Notes under the pieces: generated by a model
Told to the model about the DNA's origin: nothing
What the model saw: only the letters and a program-made list of their open reading frames with translations
Database searches by the model: none
Assembly (NCBI GenBank): GCA_028751875.1
Contig: CM054135.1
Location: 5,524,891-5,588,890, forward strand
Length of the DNA stretch: 64,000 nucleotides
DNA from: Rapana venosa
Lineage: Eukaryota; Mollusca; Gastropoda; Neogastropoda; Muricidae
Reading direction: 5' to 3'
Program-made: the position numbers and the translations under genes
Shown: positions 1 to 9,701 of the stretch, piece after piece
How the letters are laid out: each line of letters begins with the position of its first letter
How positions within the stretch are numbered: position 1 is the first letter of the stretch

Positions 1-20
1 TGGTTATAATGGTTATGTGA

Positions 21-300
21 AGGAAGGTGGCAGGATGATTAAGACGTTTGCCTGCCAACTAGTAAACCGTGAGGTTCTGGGTTCGATTCCCAGCCTCGCC
101 CTTTCTTCGCAGTTTGACTAAAAAATCGAACTGAATGTCAAAGTCCTTCGGATGAGACTATAAGCCGAGGTCCCGTGTGCGAACGCATGCAGAACATCTT
201 GCGCACACGTTAAATCCTGTTCCGCGGTTCGAAAGAGTAGGCCATTGTGTGCCGGTGGGAACAGATGACAAAATTAAAAAAACCGCATACACACGCAATT
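21..300 (+). repeat. SINE family A, head plus core
   Basis: A tRNA-like head with a B-box-like GGTTCGATTCC is followed by a core containing CCGAGGTCCCGTGTGCG and GTAGGCCATTGTGTGCCGG. The same core recurs near 6.9, 7.3, 15.6, 22.1, 23.9, 46.6, 47.9 and 63.9 kb in both orientations. The head cannot fold as a normal tRNA, so this is a retroposon and not a tRNA gene. It runs directly into an L2-type tail. Confidence 0.8.
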
Positions 301-324
301 TTTAAAAAAAATCAACTGAGCGCT

Positions 325-368
325 TTGATTTGTTGCTTTACAAGATTCAGCGCTATATAAATTCCATA

Positions 369-410
<42 letters not shown>

Positions 411-412
411 AC
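325..412 (+). repeat. L2/CR1-type 3' tail with (ATT)n
   Basis: The segment has GCGCTTTGATTTG, then CAGCGCTATATAAATTCC, then an ATT microsatellite. The same tail ends the reverse-transcriptase LINE at about 14.8 kb, so it is either a severed LINE end or the tail of the SINE immediately upstream. Confidence 0.75.
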
Positions 413-654
413 TTTCACTACACTAGTGCATCCTGGGTGGCTGGCAAAATACTCATGTACATTCAGATAAAGTACACAGGCATCTGAAGTAATGATAAAG
501 GACGAAAAGCAAATAAACAAACAATAAACAAAAAAAGTGACATGTAATAAGAAACATGAACCAATATTACATCAACATCATGGACCAGGCTATCAGAAAG
601 AAACATGAAGAGTAATACAACCATTGAAGAACATAAATGCAGAGGAACAAAAAC

Positions 655-655
655 T

Positions 656-708
<53 letters not shown>

Positions 709-729
709 TCTCTCATCATCTCTCTCTCA

Positions 730-775
<46 letters not shown>
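655..775. repeat. (TC)n and (AT)n microsatellite
   Basis: A dinucleotide TC tract with a few interruptions passes directly into an AT tract. No gene is visible from 412 to 1380 apart from simple repeats and unique AT-rich DNA. Confidence 0.95.
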
Positions 776-778
<3 letters not shown>

Positions 779-1247
779 AAATAATGTTTAGGGACACATA
801 TGTAGTCCTTCTTTTATTTATGGACTATGCAAAATTCAGTTGTTTTTTTCTGTTACCCATTTTCATCAGTGATACATATCTGTAATATAATTTTAAAAAT
901 GGGCGATTTGTGTAGCACCTGCGCAAACATTAGCTGCGTAAGTTCTGCAGTGCTGGGCATTCCATAACAAAGTGATGGTCATCACCTAAGCAATTCATAT
1001 TACACAGAGCACAGAGCACGACTGTGGTAAATTTTCATGTCAGATTCCTTTCTCTATTCCAACCAGATTTTGTTACATGGGAGATAATTAGTACAACAGG
1101 CCAATCTGCCAACGATTCTTTCCCTTTGAATTTGAGGGCTGAATTAGTCATGTCACTGAATAGGGCCACAGTTATTCAAGTAGTAGATAGCCGGGCGCAT
1201 ACATCTGAAATCACGTTTGTTTGTTTTTTGTTGTTTTTTGTTTTTGT

Positions 1248-1287
1248 TTGTGTGTGTGTGTGTGTGTGTGTGTGGGGGGGGGGGGGG
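1248..1287. repeat. (TG)n plus G run
   Basis: A TG microsatellite ends in a run of G. It produces spurious short ORFs on both strands. Confidence 0.95.
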
Positions 1288-1388
1288 TAGTTTAAAGGAG
1301 AAAGAAAAAGAATCTAGGGTTCTGTTCTGGGCAGACAAAAATAAGAGCATTTTGTATTTAGTATTTTAAAGTTCGCCTACATTCCGAA

Positions 1389-1460
1389 GGCTCGTTGGTC
1401 TAGGGGTATGATTCTCGCTTAGGGTGCGAGAGGTCCCGGGTTCAAATCCCGGACGAGCCC
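1389..1460 (+). tRNA. tRNA-Pro (anticodon AGG)
   Basis: A 72-nt cloverleaf can be drawn in full. The acceptor stem GGCTCGT (1389-1395) pairs with ACGAGCC (1453-1459), followed by discriminator C. The A box contains TGGTCTAGGGGTA. The anticodon stem CTCGC/GCGAG encloses loop TTAGGGT, giving anticodon AGG. The T stem CCGGG/CCCGG surrounds TTCAAAT as the B box. There is no intron, and CCA is not encoded, as expected for a eukaryote. Unlike the SINE heads nearby, all stems pair perfectly and a Pol III terminator follows, so it is probably functional. Confidence 0.93.
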
Positions 1461-1464
1461 GTTA

Positions 1465-1472
1465 TTTTTTTT
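1465..1472 (+). terminator. RNA polymerase III oligo-T terminator
   Basis: A run of eight T begins four bases after the tRNA-Pro gene. This is the usual position and form of a Pol III stop signal. Confidence 0.8.
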
Positions 1473-1631
1473 CCCCCAATGTTTTTCATTTGTCCATTAT
1501 TTTAGGTAAGCTAACCCCTTCCTCCCCTTTCTTCCATTTCCTAGCCACTAAATAAAATCCACACACACATCTATGTAATTATGTAAATAGATAAAAATAG
1601 CGGGTTTTTTTCCTCAAATCATGTCACTTAA

Positions 1632-1702
1632 ACATTCTTGTAACGACAGAATCAACACAAAAACGTAAACATTCTTATAACGACAGAATCAACACAAAAA
1701 CA
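1632..1702. repeat. Direct repeat, about 35 bp x2
   Basis: AACATTCTTGTAACGACAGA and its continuation are repeated once immediately downstream with one or two changes. Confidence 0.8.
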
Positions 1703-1710
1703 AACATATC

Positions 1711-1845
1711 ATTTTTTCTTCTTCACTCACCACCTACCCCGTAGTCCCGTGGACCGTGAGGGCAACCAGCTTCCTCCACTCCCCGCGATCCTCTGCTTTC
1801 CGTAGCAAATCGTTCCACTCAAGGCCAGCCCACTCTCTGAGGTTC
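1711..1845 (-). mobile_element. LINE 3' terminus (RTE-like C-terminal tail)
   Basis: Read on the minus strand, 1836 to 1734 is an open frame. It contains EWAGLEWNDLLRKAEDRGE and ends LVALTVHGTTG-stop. This is a typical C-terminal end of endonuclease/reverse-transcriptase LINEs. A GAAGAAG-like tail lies at 1711-1725. The remainder of the element is missing, as expected for 5' truncation. The clade is from memory. Confidence 0.7.
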
Positions 1846-2077
1846 GTTTTTCTTCAGTCTTTGGGGAAAAACCCAGCAAAAACAGATGAGAGCAACTCTT
1901 GTATAACCATCATACTTTCAGGCACAATCCACACGAGCGTCGTTTGCCTTGAGCAAACAGCTACAAAACCCTATAATTGATTGTACATTGCCACCACAAT
2001 GTGTTGCATCAAACGTGAACTTGTAGTGATAACACAACTATGCATGAAACCCTCCAAGCTGCTGTTTTATCTCCATC

Positions 2078-2160
2078 CTCCTCTGTCTCCTCCCCCCCCC
2101 CCCCCCCCCTCCCCCTCCCCCTCCTCTCCCTCTCACCCCCGCCACCTCCCCCACCCCAAC
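2078..2160. repeat. C-rich low-complexity tract
   Basis: Long C runs are broken by T and A. The proline-rich ORFs here are a product of composition and not genes. Confidence 0.9.
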
Positions 2161-2384
2161 ACCCTACCACACACCACCTCCACAGCTACCTTTTATTTCA
2201 GCTTTTTTGGGTGTCTCGGTTCCTTATTTGGTTTTTTTCCGTGTTGCACACAGGGCATTCTTGGTTTTTTATCCAGGTATTATAAGGTACTGCCAGGCCA
2301 CCACTTGATAACCAAGGTCTCATCAGTAAGCTGGGAGAAAGGGAAAGAGAACAATTTTGCCTCAGACCAGACTCAACCATTGAC

Positions 2385-2700
2385 TGTCCCTGTGGGGATG
2401 CCGGGGCCTGTCAGTATATAGATAGCATCCCCACTTTCTAGAAATTCTGTGCTAGGAATTCTCTCTTTTCTACCCCTCTCTGTGTTTCTGTCTTGTCTTC
2501 CGGGCACCTCCTTCTCGTCTATTTTATGCCTTTTTGGTGCATTATCCTGCCTTTTTTCAGAATTTTTTTTTTATAAGGAATCTCACCCACATCGAAGTCG
2601 GAAATGCTGGGCCTGACTTGTCAGGCGCTTAACGGCAGCGCGACGCATTTTCACTCCTATGACAGACAACAATGAGTTGCTGTCTGAGTGTTGGAAGAAA
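2385..2700 (+). repeat. Family C repeat, near full length
   Basis: This interspersed repeat of about 300 bp begins near CCTGTGGGGATGCCGGGG and carries CATCCCCACTTTCTAGAAA. Near its 3' end it has the hairpin CCTGACTTGTCAGG and a second inverted motif, AGACAACAA to TTGCTGTCT. Related copies lie near 3.6, 4.8, 26.8, 27.4, 48.4 and 50.1 kb. No reading frame is conserved, so it is a non-autonomous element of unknown class. Confidence 0.8.
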
Positions 2701-2978
2701 CACTCATCAGCCAAACCTCGCTTTCCAGATTTCTATCTAACTGAACATCAGCCACCCGCTTTTGCCTTGTGCCTGCCTTCCTTTGCCAGGAAGTTTGTGC
2801 TCTCGTTGCCAAGCACATTGCAATGTATCGTAGTAGGCTAGGGGATCGATCCACTGCAGGACCACTAGGCCTATACTGTATGATTCCCGCAGAGGGAAGC
2901 AAGAGCAGGTTGTTCAGATCAGTTTGTCTATTGGACTGGGCCTGTAAAATAGGCAGGGCGTCCGTCAAGAAGACTTAA

Positions 2979-3452
2979 TTTGTGGGAAGCATATTACGAG
3001 CTGACCATGATGTGGGTTGCTGCTCTTCTGCCTCAGCTTTGTAGTTTGTGGAGTAGAGGATGTGGGTTAGATCCCTGCCCTTCCATTTTGAACTGCATCC
3101 TCAGCTGAGCCATCAGTGTACACATGCGATGCAACCAATCAGTACACGTATACGACATTGCTTAACTGCATTGTCCAACTTTTTAAAAATCTTTTCGTCT
3201 GGTTTCTGTTTGCTTTGGTGTGTTTGCTTGTTTGGTTGTTTGGTATGTTCGTTCGTTTTTCGTTCTTAGTCTTTTGGGTAGTGGGTCTGGGACGTGTTCA
3301 AGGGTGTAGGACATTTTCCAGGCTCTGAGAGTTTTTAATTTTTTAATTTGTTTTTTATTTATTGTTCCAGTACCAGAGTTGTGGCACTGAACGAGGGCAG
3401 AAGCCTCCTCTCCCTTGCTGGGTTACAGCTAGAAACCGATAATTTTTTTTTT

Positions 3453-3483
<31 letters not shown>

Positions 3484-4126
3484 GTCGTGGTTAAAGAGTT
3501 GTTGCTGTTCAAGCATCCTGCTCTGGTTATTAGTATTATTTTTTTTTTCGAATGCTCAGACAAGAACTATTGTTGTCTGTCATATCATGAGTGAAAATAC
3601 ATTGCGCTGCCTTTAAGCGCCTGACAAGTCAGGCCCAGCACATCTGACGTCAGCGTGGGAGAGAATTGTTAGCTTATGTCTTTCTGGGGGGAAAAAAAGT
3701 AGGCAGGAGACTGAGAGCCATTCACAAAATCTCACCATTTCTGAACTTCGGAGCTCTAGTTGAGGATCGAAAAGCAAACAAAACATACGAACAAACACAC
3801 ATGCATACCAAAATAAACAAACAACAATAAATAATCAAAACGGACATAAAGAATTTTTTAAAAAAGACAATGCAGATAACAATTTCGTGATCATGGAATG
3901 GTTGAAAAATCAAAAGATCAAAAGCATGACAAGGCAATTGACATTGTTGTATTTACAAATTAGTTGACTGATTGATTAATCGGTTGATTCTTGTTTCATC
4001 CGTATGTGCCCTCGATCAAACAGTAGTTCGTCTGATTGTGTTGACCCGATGATTTGCGTGTGAAGTGAAGTGCGAAAGAGGAGGGCAAGGGCAGGGGTCA
4101 AGGTCACAATGCGAGTATCTCGAGTA
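2979..4126. repeat. Tandem duplication, copy 1 (1148-bp unit)
   Basis: The unit starts at TTTGTGGGAAGCATATTACG and recurs 1148 bp downstream almost unchanged. Differences are mostly in T and G run lengths. Within it lies a minus-strand family C end (about 3535-3680) and a SINE tail fragment (about 3722-3775). The matching short ORFs in both copies have no recognisable product. Confidence 0.92.
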
Positions 4127-5263
4127 TTTGTGGGAAGCATATTACGAGCTGACCATGATGTGGGTTGCTGCTCTTCTGCCTCAGCTTTGTAGTTTGTGGA
4201 GTAGAGGATGTGGGTTAGATCCCTGCCCTTCCATTTTGAACTGCATCCTCAGCTGAGCCATCAGTGTACACATGCGATGCAACCAATCAGTACACGTATA
4301 CGACATTGCTTAACTGCATTGTCCAACTTTTTAAAAATCTTTTCGTCTGGTTTCTGTTTGCTTTGGTGTGTTTGCTTGTTTGGTTGTTTGGTATGTTCGT
4401 TCGTTTTTCGTTCTTAGTCTTTTGGGTAGTGGGTCTGGACGTGTTCAAGGGTGTAGGACATTTTCCCAGGCTCTGAGAGTTTTTAATTTTTTAATTTGTT
4501 TTTTATTTATTGTTCCAGTACCAGAGTTGTGGCACTGAACGAGGGCAGAAGCCTCCTCTCCCTTGCTGGGTACAGCTAGAAACCGATAATTTTTTTTTTT
4601 TTTTTTTTTTGGGGGGGGGCGGGGTCGTGGTTAAAGAGTTGTTGCTGTTCAAGCATCCTGCTCTGGTTATTAGTATTATTTTTTTTGTCGAATGCTCAGA
4701 CAAGAACTATTGTTGTCTGTCATATCATGAGTGAAAATACATTGGGCTGCCTTTAAGCGCCTGACAAGTCAGGCCCAGCACATCTGACGTCAGCGTGGGA
4801 GAGAATTGTTAGCTTATGTCTTTCTGGGGGGAAAAAAAGTAGGCAGGAGACTGAGAGCCATTCACAAAATCTCACCATTTCTGAACTTCGGAGCTCTAGT
4901 TGAGGATCGAAAAGCAAACAAAACATACGAACAAACACACATGCATACCAAAATAAACAAACAACAATAAATAATCAAAACGGACATAAAGAATTTTTAA
5001 AAAAAAGACAATGCAGATAACAATTTCGTGATCATGGAATGGTTGAAAAATCAAACGAAAAGATCAAAAGCATGACAAGGCAATTGACATTGTTGTATTT
5101 ACAAATTAGTTGACTGATTGATTAATCGGTTGATTCTTGTTTCATCCGTATGTGCCCTCGATCAAACAGTAGTTCGTCTGATTGTGTTGACCCGATGATT
5201 TGCGTGTGAAGTGAAGTGCGAAAGAGGAGGGCAAGGGCAGGGGTCAAGGTCACAATGCGAGTA
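4127..5263. repeat. Tandem duplication, copy 2
   Basis: This is the second copy of the 1148-bp unit. It continues into the proposed TOP2 promoter, whereas copy 1 breaks off at GAGTATCTC. One copy has an extra AACG-type insertion near 5055, so they are not base-identical. It may be a recent duplication or an assembly product. Confidence 0.92.
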
Positions 5264-5396
5264 TCTCATTGGTTGAATTTAAAGAAGCGTCTCTAGCGTG
5301 GAAACGTTCGAGTTTAAAACTGTTTTGTGCAAGGACTAGTCTTTGAAAAGCAATACGTTTTAGAAGCATCACCAGCGTCGTATAAACTTTGGCATA
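5264..5396 (+). promoter_or_regulatory. Proposed TOP2 promoter and 5' UTR
   Basis: An inverted CCAAT box (ATTGG) lies at 5268-5272. CHR-like elements TTTAAA (5278-5283 and 5313-5318) and TTTGAA (5342-5347) follow before the proposed ATG at 5397. CCAAT boxes with a CHR are known to drive G2/M expression of vertebrate TOP2A, so the arrangement fits a proliferation-linked TOP2. No TATA box or start site is identified. Such short motifs also occur by chance, so this is inference. Confidence 0.45.
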
Positions 5397-5417
5397 ATGT
5401 CGGAAGGGCCATTGAAG
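5397..5417 (+). CDS. TOP2: TOP2 exon 1 (start exon, proposed)
   Basis: ATG with A at -3 opens MSEGPLK and ends at a GTAAAG donor in phase 0. Exon 2 also begins in phase 0. The alternative start is the ATG at 7624, in frame with exon 2 if it has no upstream exon. Intron 1 (5418-7632) is mostly unique AT-rich DNA plus two SINE A copies and CA repeats. Confidence 0.6.
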
Positions 5418-8400
5418 GTAAAGTAAATCGTTCTTTATTTACCAGTGTTTGTGTAAATTTGATTGCTTTAAGTGAAACTGAGATTGGACCATGTTGTTTC
5501 AGTCTCATGCTCTTCTGCTTATACATTTATGAAGCAGACAGACGATTTCATTTTTGCTGCAGCTAGAGCTGCAACTGACTCGTCTAAGTCATAGCCAACT
5601 TATGTTTTATTTTGTATTTAAAAAAAAAGTTTGTTGTATTATATTGGAGTCAATCGTAAACCTTTTCCGCAGGAAACTTGAGTAAACTAACTGAGGTAAT
5701 AGTGATGGCATGATGCTGTCTAATGACCCACACAACCCAACTGATTGTGAAACTATTCAAATTTGAACACCCCCCCTCCCCCGCCCCGCCCCACGATTAA
5801 GGAATAAGAGTCACCATCAAAAAGACCGATCGATCAATTTGCAATGAACTGTGAAGAGGCAGATTTACGTAAAATGTGGCAACACTCATAAAATAGCCTC
5901 CATGACACATCTGATCTCCCAAAAATATTTAGCTATTTTCTTAAGAAAAAATAAAACAAATGTGACAATTGTAAAATTAATTTAGGCCTCAGCCTCAGTG
6001 ACATGTCAGATCTCTTCAAAATAAAATGTAGGCTAGTGTAGACAGCAATCTCAAGTCAGATTTGAATAATTTGGAACATGAATTAAGAGAAGTATAGAAT
6101 TAATACATCCATTGCCAGCATAAGAAATCATCACCACATTGAGCTACTGTTTACAAATTATATTACAATGCATTGTCATGATTTAGACACATTTATATGG
6201 AAAGCATTAAAAAAGAAAAACCCACCATTATCACAGCTGCTGAATGACTAATTGACTTCAACTGCAAGATCATCATATACTGATGTAGCTTTGCTGCTTA
6301 TAAAACTTTATCATTACAACTGCAGATCATCATGTATTATGTAGCTTTGCTGCTTATAAAACTTTATTATTTGTTTAAGTGATATAACTTCCAATCTGAA
6401 TCATCACAGATTCAGTTCAAAATGAAGTAAGCCTATTCAAAATGGGAAACGTTTAAACCCTTTAAGTTTAAGTAAGATATGCCATCAGGCATCATGCATA
6501 GAGCTAAACAGATCTCAAAAGACATGCGATTCACTGATCCAGTGATTGTTACAACTGACAATGCCAACCTTTACCTTTGTGTGGTAAACTTAATCAGTCA
6601 CCGAGAAGCCCAGAAGGCATAAAGTTGGAGACTGGCTGATCATGATGATTTGTTCTTGTTATTATATAGGAGACCCTGTTGGCTTTTAAAGTTTTCTTAC
6701 ATTACAATTTACATCTGCTTTATATCAAACAAATGAAGGAAATTGCTGTTGTACAAGATATTAGATTAATCACATAACTGTGATAACAAAACATGATCCC
6801 TATATTATGGATTGTTGAGAAATAAATAATCATATATAATGTGTGTGTAATTGTGTATGTGTGTGTGTTGTTTCATTTATTTACTTAAATTCTTTTTAAA
6901 GGAATGGAATTAACACTCATTCAGTCATTGTCTCATGTGCTTTTTTACATCCATTCCCTTTGTCAGTGTGTATGGGATTTTGTAAATTTTGTCATCCGTT
7001 CCCACAGGCACACAATAGCCCTTACGAACGATGGAACAGGTTTTAACAAGTGCAGATATTCTGCATGCATTTGCACACGAGATCTAGTTTGTGAGTTGTT
7101 CAACCATTCAATGTAAGCTATCAGTGTGGACAGTGTCAAGTTAGGCATTACATGATGTAACAGCTAGATTGGATAGACCATGCATTGGCGTTTTGGTAAT
7201 GGTGAGAGCACGCACACATGCACACAGTGACACACATACACACACACTCACACACACTTAGGATGAGACTATAAACCGAGGCCCCGTGTGCGAACACATG
7301 CAGAACATCTTGCGCACATGTTAAATCCTGTTCCGCTTTTCGGAAGAGTAGGCCATTGTGTGCCAGTGGAAACATGACAAAATTTACAAAACCACATACA
7401 TACGGGGACATGAGTGCTTATTCCATTATCCTTGATATAAAAGAATATTTTAAAAAATCCACACACACACAAACACACACACACTCACTGACAGACACAC
7501 ACACACACACACACACAACACACACAAACACACACACACCACTCACTCACTCACTCACTCACTCACTCACCCAGTCACTAAGAACAGAAGCCACAACCTT
7601 AGAAGTTAGAAGACCATACCTTGATGCTGCAGACATTGCATGAAGAGAACATCCAGATTGAGGGAGATGGAGCTCCTCCAGCGAAGAAGTCGAAGACTGC
7701 AGCCCCAGCTCTGGCCTTTCCTCACTTGGGAAAGGATGGGGGTGATGCCAAGCCAAGCAAGGCTGCAAACAAGCGCCTTTCTGTTGAGCGCATCTACCAA
7801 AAGAAGTCACAGCTGGAACACATACTGCTGAGGCCTGACACCTACATTGGGTCTGTTGAAACTGTCACCCAGGTAATGAAAAACAATCACTGGTTACTTT
7901 TGAAAAAGATGCTTTTGTTGTTGTTTTGGATTTTTGTTTTGTTTTGGGATCAGATTTTGTCAAAAATATGCTGTTTCAGTGATTGGTTTTATTAAATACC
8001 TTTTAAAATTTATCTTGATGCATTTTTTGGTGACGTTCATAATGACTATTAGTATTACTTGTATTTCTACATTGTAGAACTTTTGTAGTTAACTTAAAGC
8101 CTGTTATGTCTTTGAACACTTAATTTGCCAATTCAGTTCAGTTGTTTTTACAGACAGATGTTTTAGAATGAAATTTCCTCTTCTGGGATTTTTACACCGC
8201 AGCTTTTGTATTCACTTTACTAATTAATACAGAATTGGAATTTGCTGTCCTCTAACTTTTTAAATGTTTGGTTGGGTTTTTTCCCTTTATCTTGCCAATT
8301 CATACCTTCAACAGCCATGCTGTTGAATTTAATTAAGGTGCACATAGCAATATTTGGTATTTTTGTGTTATTTGGCTACATGTGTATTTTTGTATGACTT

Positions 8401-9660
8401 GCACAGCAAATGTGGGTAATGGATGAGGACGCTAACAAGATGGAAACACGGGAGATCACCTTTGTGCCTGGACTGTACAAGATCTTTGATGAAATTATTG
8501 GTAAGGAAAAGAACTGTGGTTACACTTGTATTATTCCATGCCCTTATAATGTCAGCAAAAAGCCCTCGCACCCCTGGCTTTTGAAGAAAACTATCAGTTT
8601 GTTGTATTTGATTAAATAATTGAACAAAAAATATGTCACAGTTTTGAAGTGGAGTCTGTAACTGTTGTGACATGGAATCAAAAACTTGAAGGACTCATCA
8701 TCAAAACAAAATATTTACAAGAAAATGTGGGACTCTCCCCCCCTTCCCCCCCCCCCCCCCCCCCCCCCCCCCACATTATGAGGATATTTTCCAGTTCAGA
8801 GTAGTTTTAGTTTGTGTTCATTTGTTCTCTCCTTAGTTCGAAAAGTGAGTTTTATTGAAATATTGTAGTAACTCAGAAAGTAGTTTGATTTTTTAGGTTA
8901 TGGAAAATGCTGTAGTGTGTTCCTGATAAGACATGTTTATTAACGAGTTCTTGTTTTTGTAATTTGTTGGTTTGAATTTTGTTTTTGTGTTTTGTCAATT
9001 GAAGTGAAATCTGGCATGGTTATGAGTTTTGTTTTGTTTTTGTTGATTTGGAAAGAAATCAGAATCTAGGTAGCATTTGTCAAATATTTAAGGTAGGAAT
9101 CTTTGAATGAAAGGAGATTCATCTTTATTAATATCAGAAACAAGTTAGATTCTTGTTATTCACAGGTTTTATCTCCCAACATTTTATTTTCTGTTTCCTG
9201 TCCACAGTGAATGCTGCAGACAATAAGGTCAGAGATCCATCCATGGACACCATGAAGATTGATATTGATCCGTAAGTTTGTATTGTTGCTCCGTATTTAT
9301 ATTTATTTCCATATATATTTACCAGCTTATCTGAACATGTGATCCCATGATCGTAAAGTTTGATTGTGTTTAACAAAACAGAAATCTGTGCCAGTGATTT
9401 TAACTAGATGAGAAAGAAACTGTAGTTTACAAAGAAAAGTGAGGTATTGGGTATTCACTCATCTTAAGTCTAGTTAAGTATGAGTTTTAAAAGTAGGTGT
9501 GTCATAAATTATCTGGAAAGAGCTGGGCAGAAAGATAAAAAAAAAAGGTAATGAACAGCATTTCTGCATGTGCAAACACACACACACACTCACACACTCA
9601 CACACACAAGACATACACACACAAACACACTACACACAAAAAAAAACAACTACACACAAA

Positions 9661-9701
<41 letters not shown>

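Noticed and set aside
3060..4476. Paired 69-70 codon ORFs (3060, 3116, 4208, 4264)
   Set aside because: They are identical only because the DNA is tandemly duplicated. No domain, and one member of the second pair is changed by an indel.
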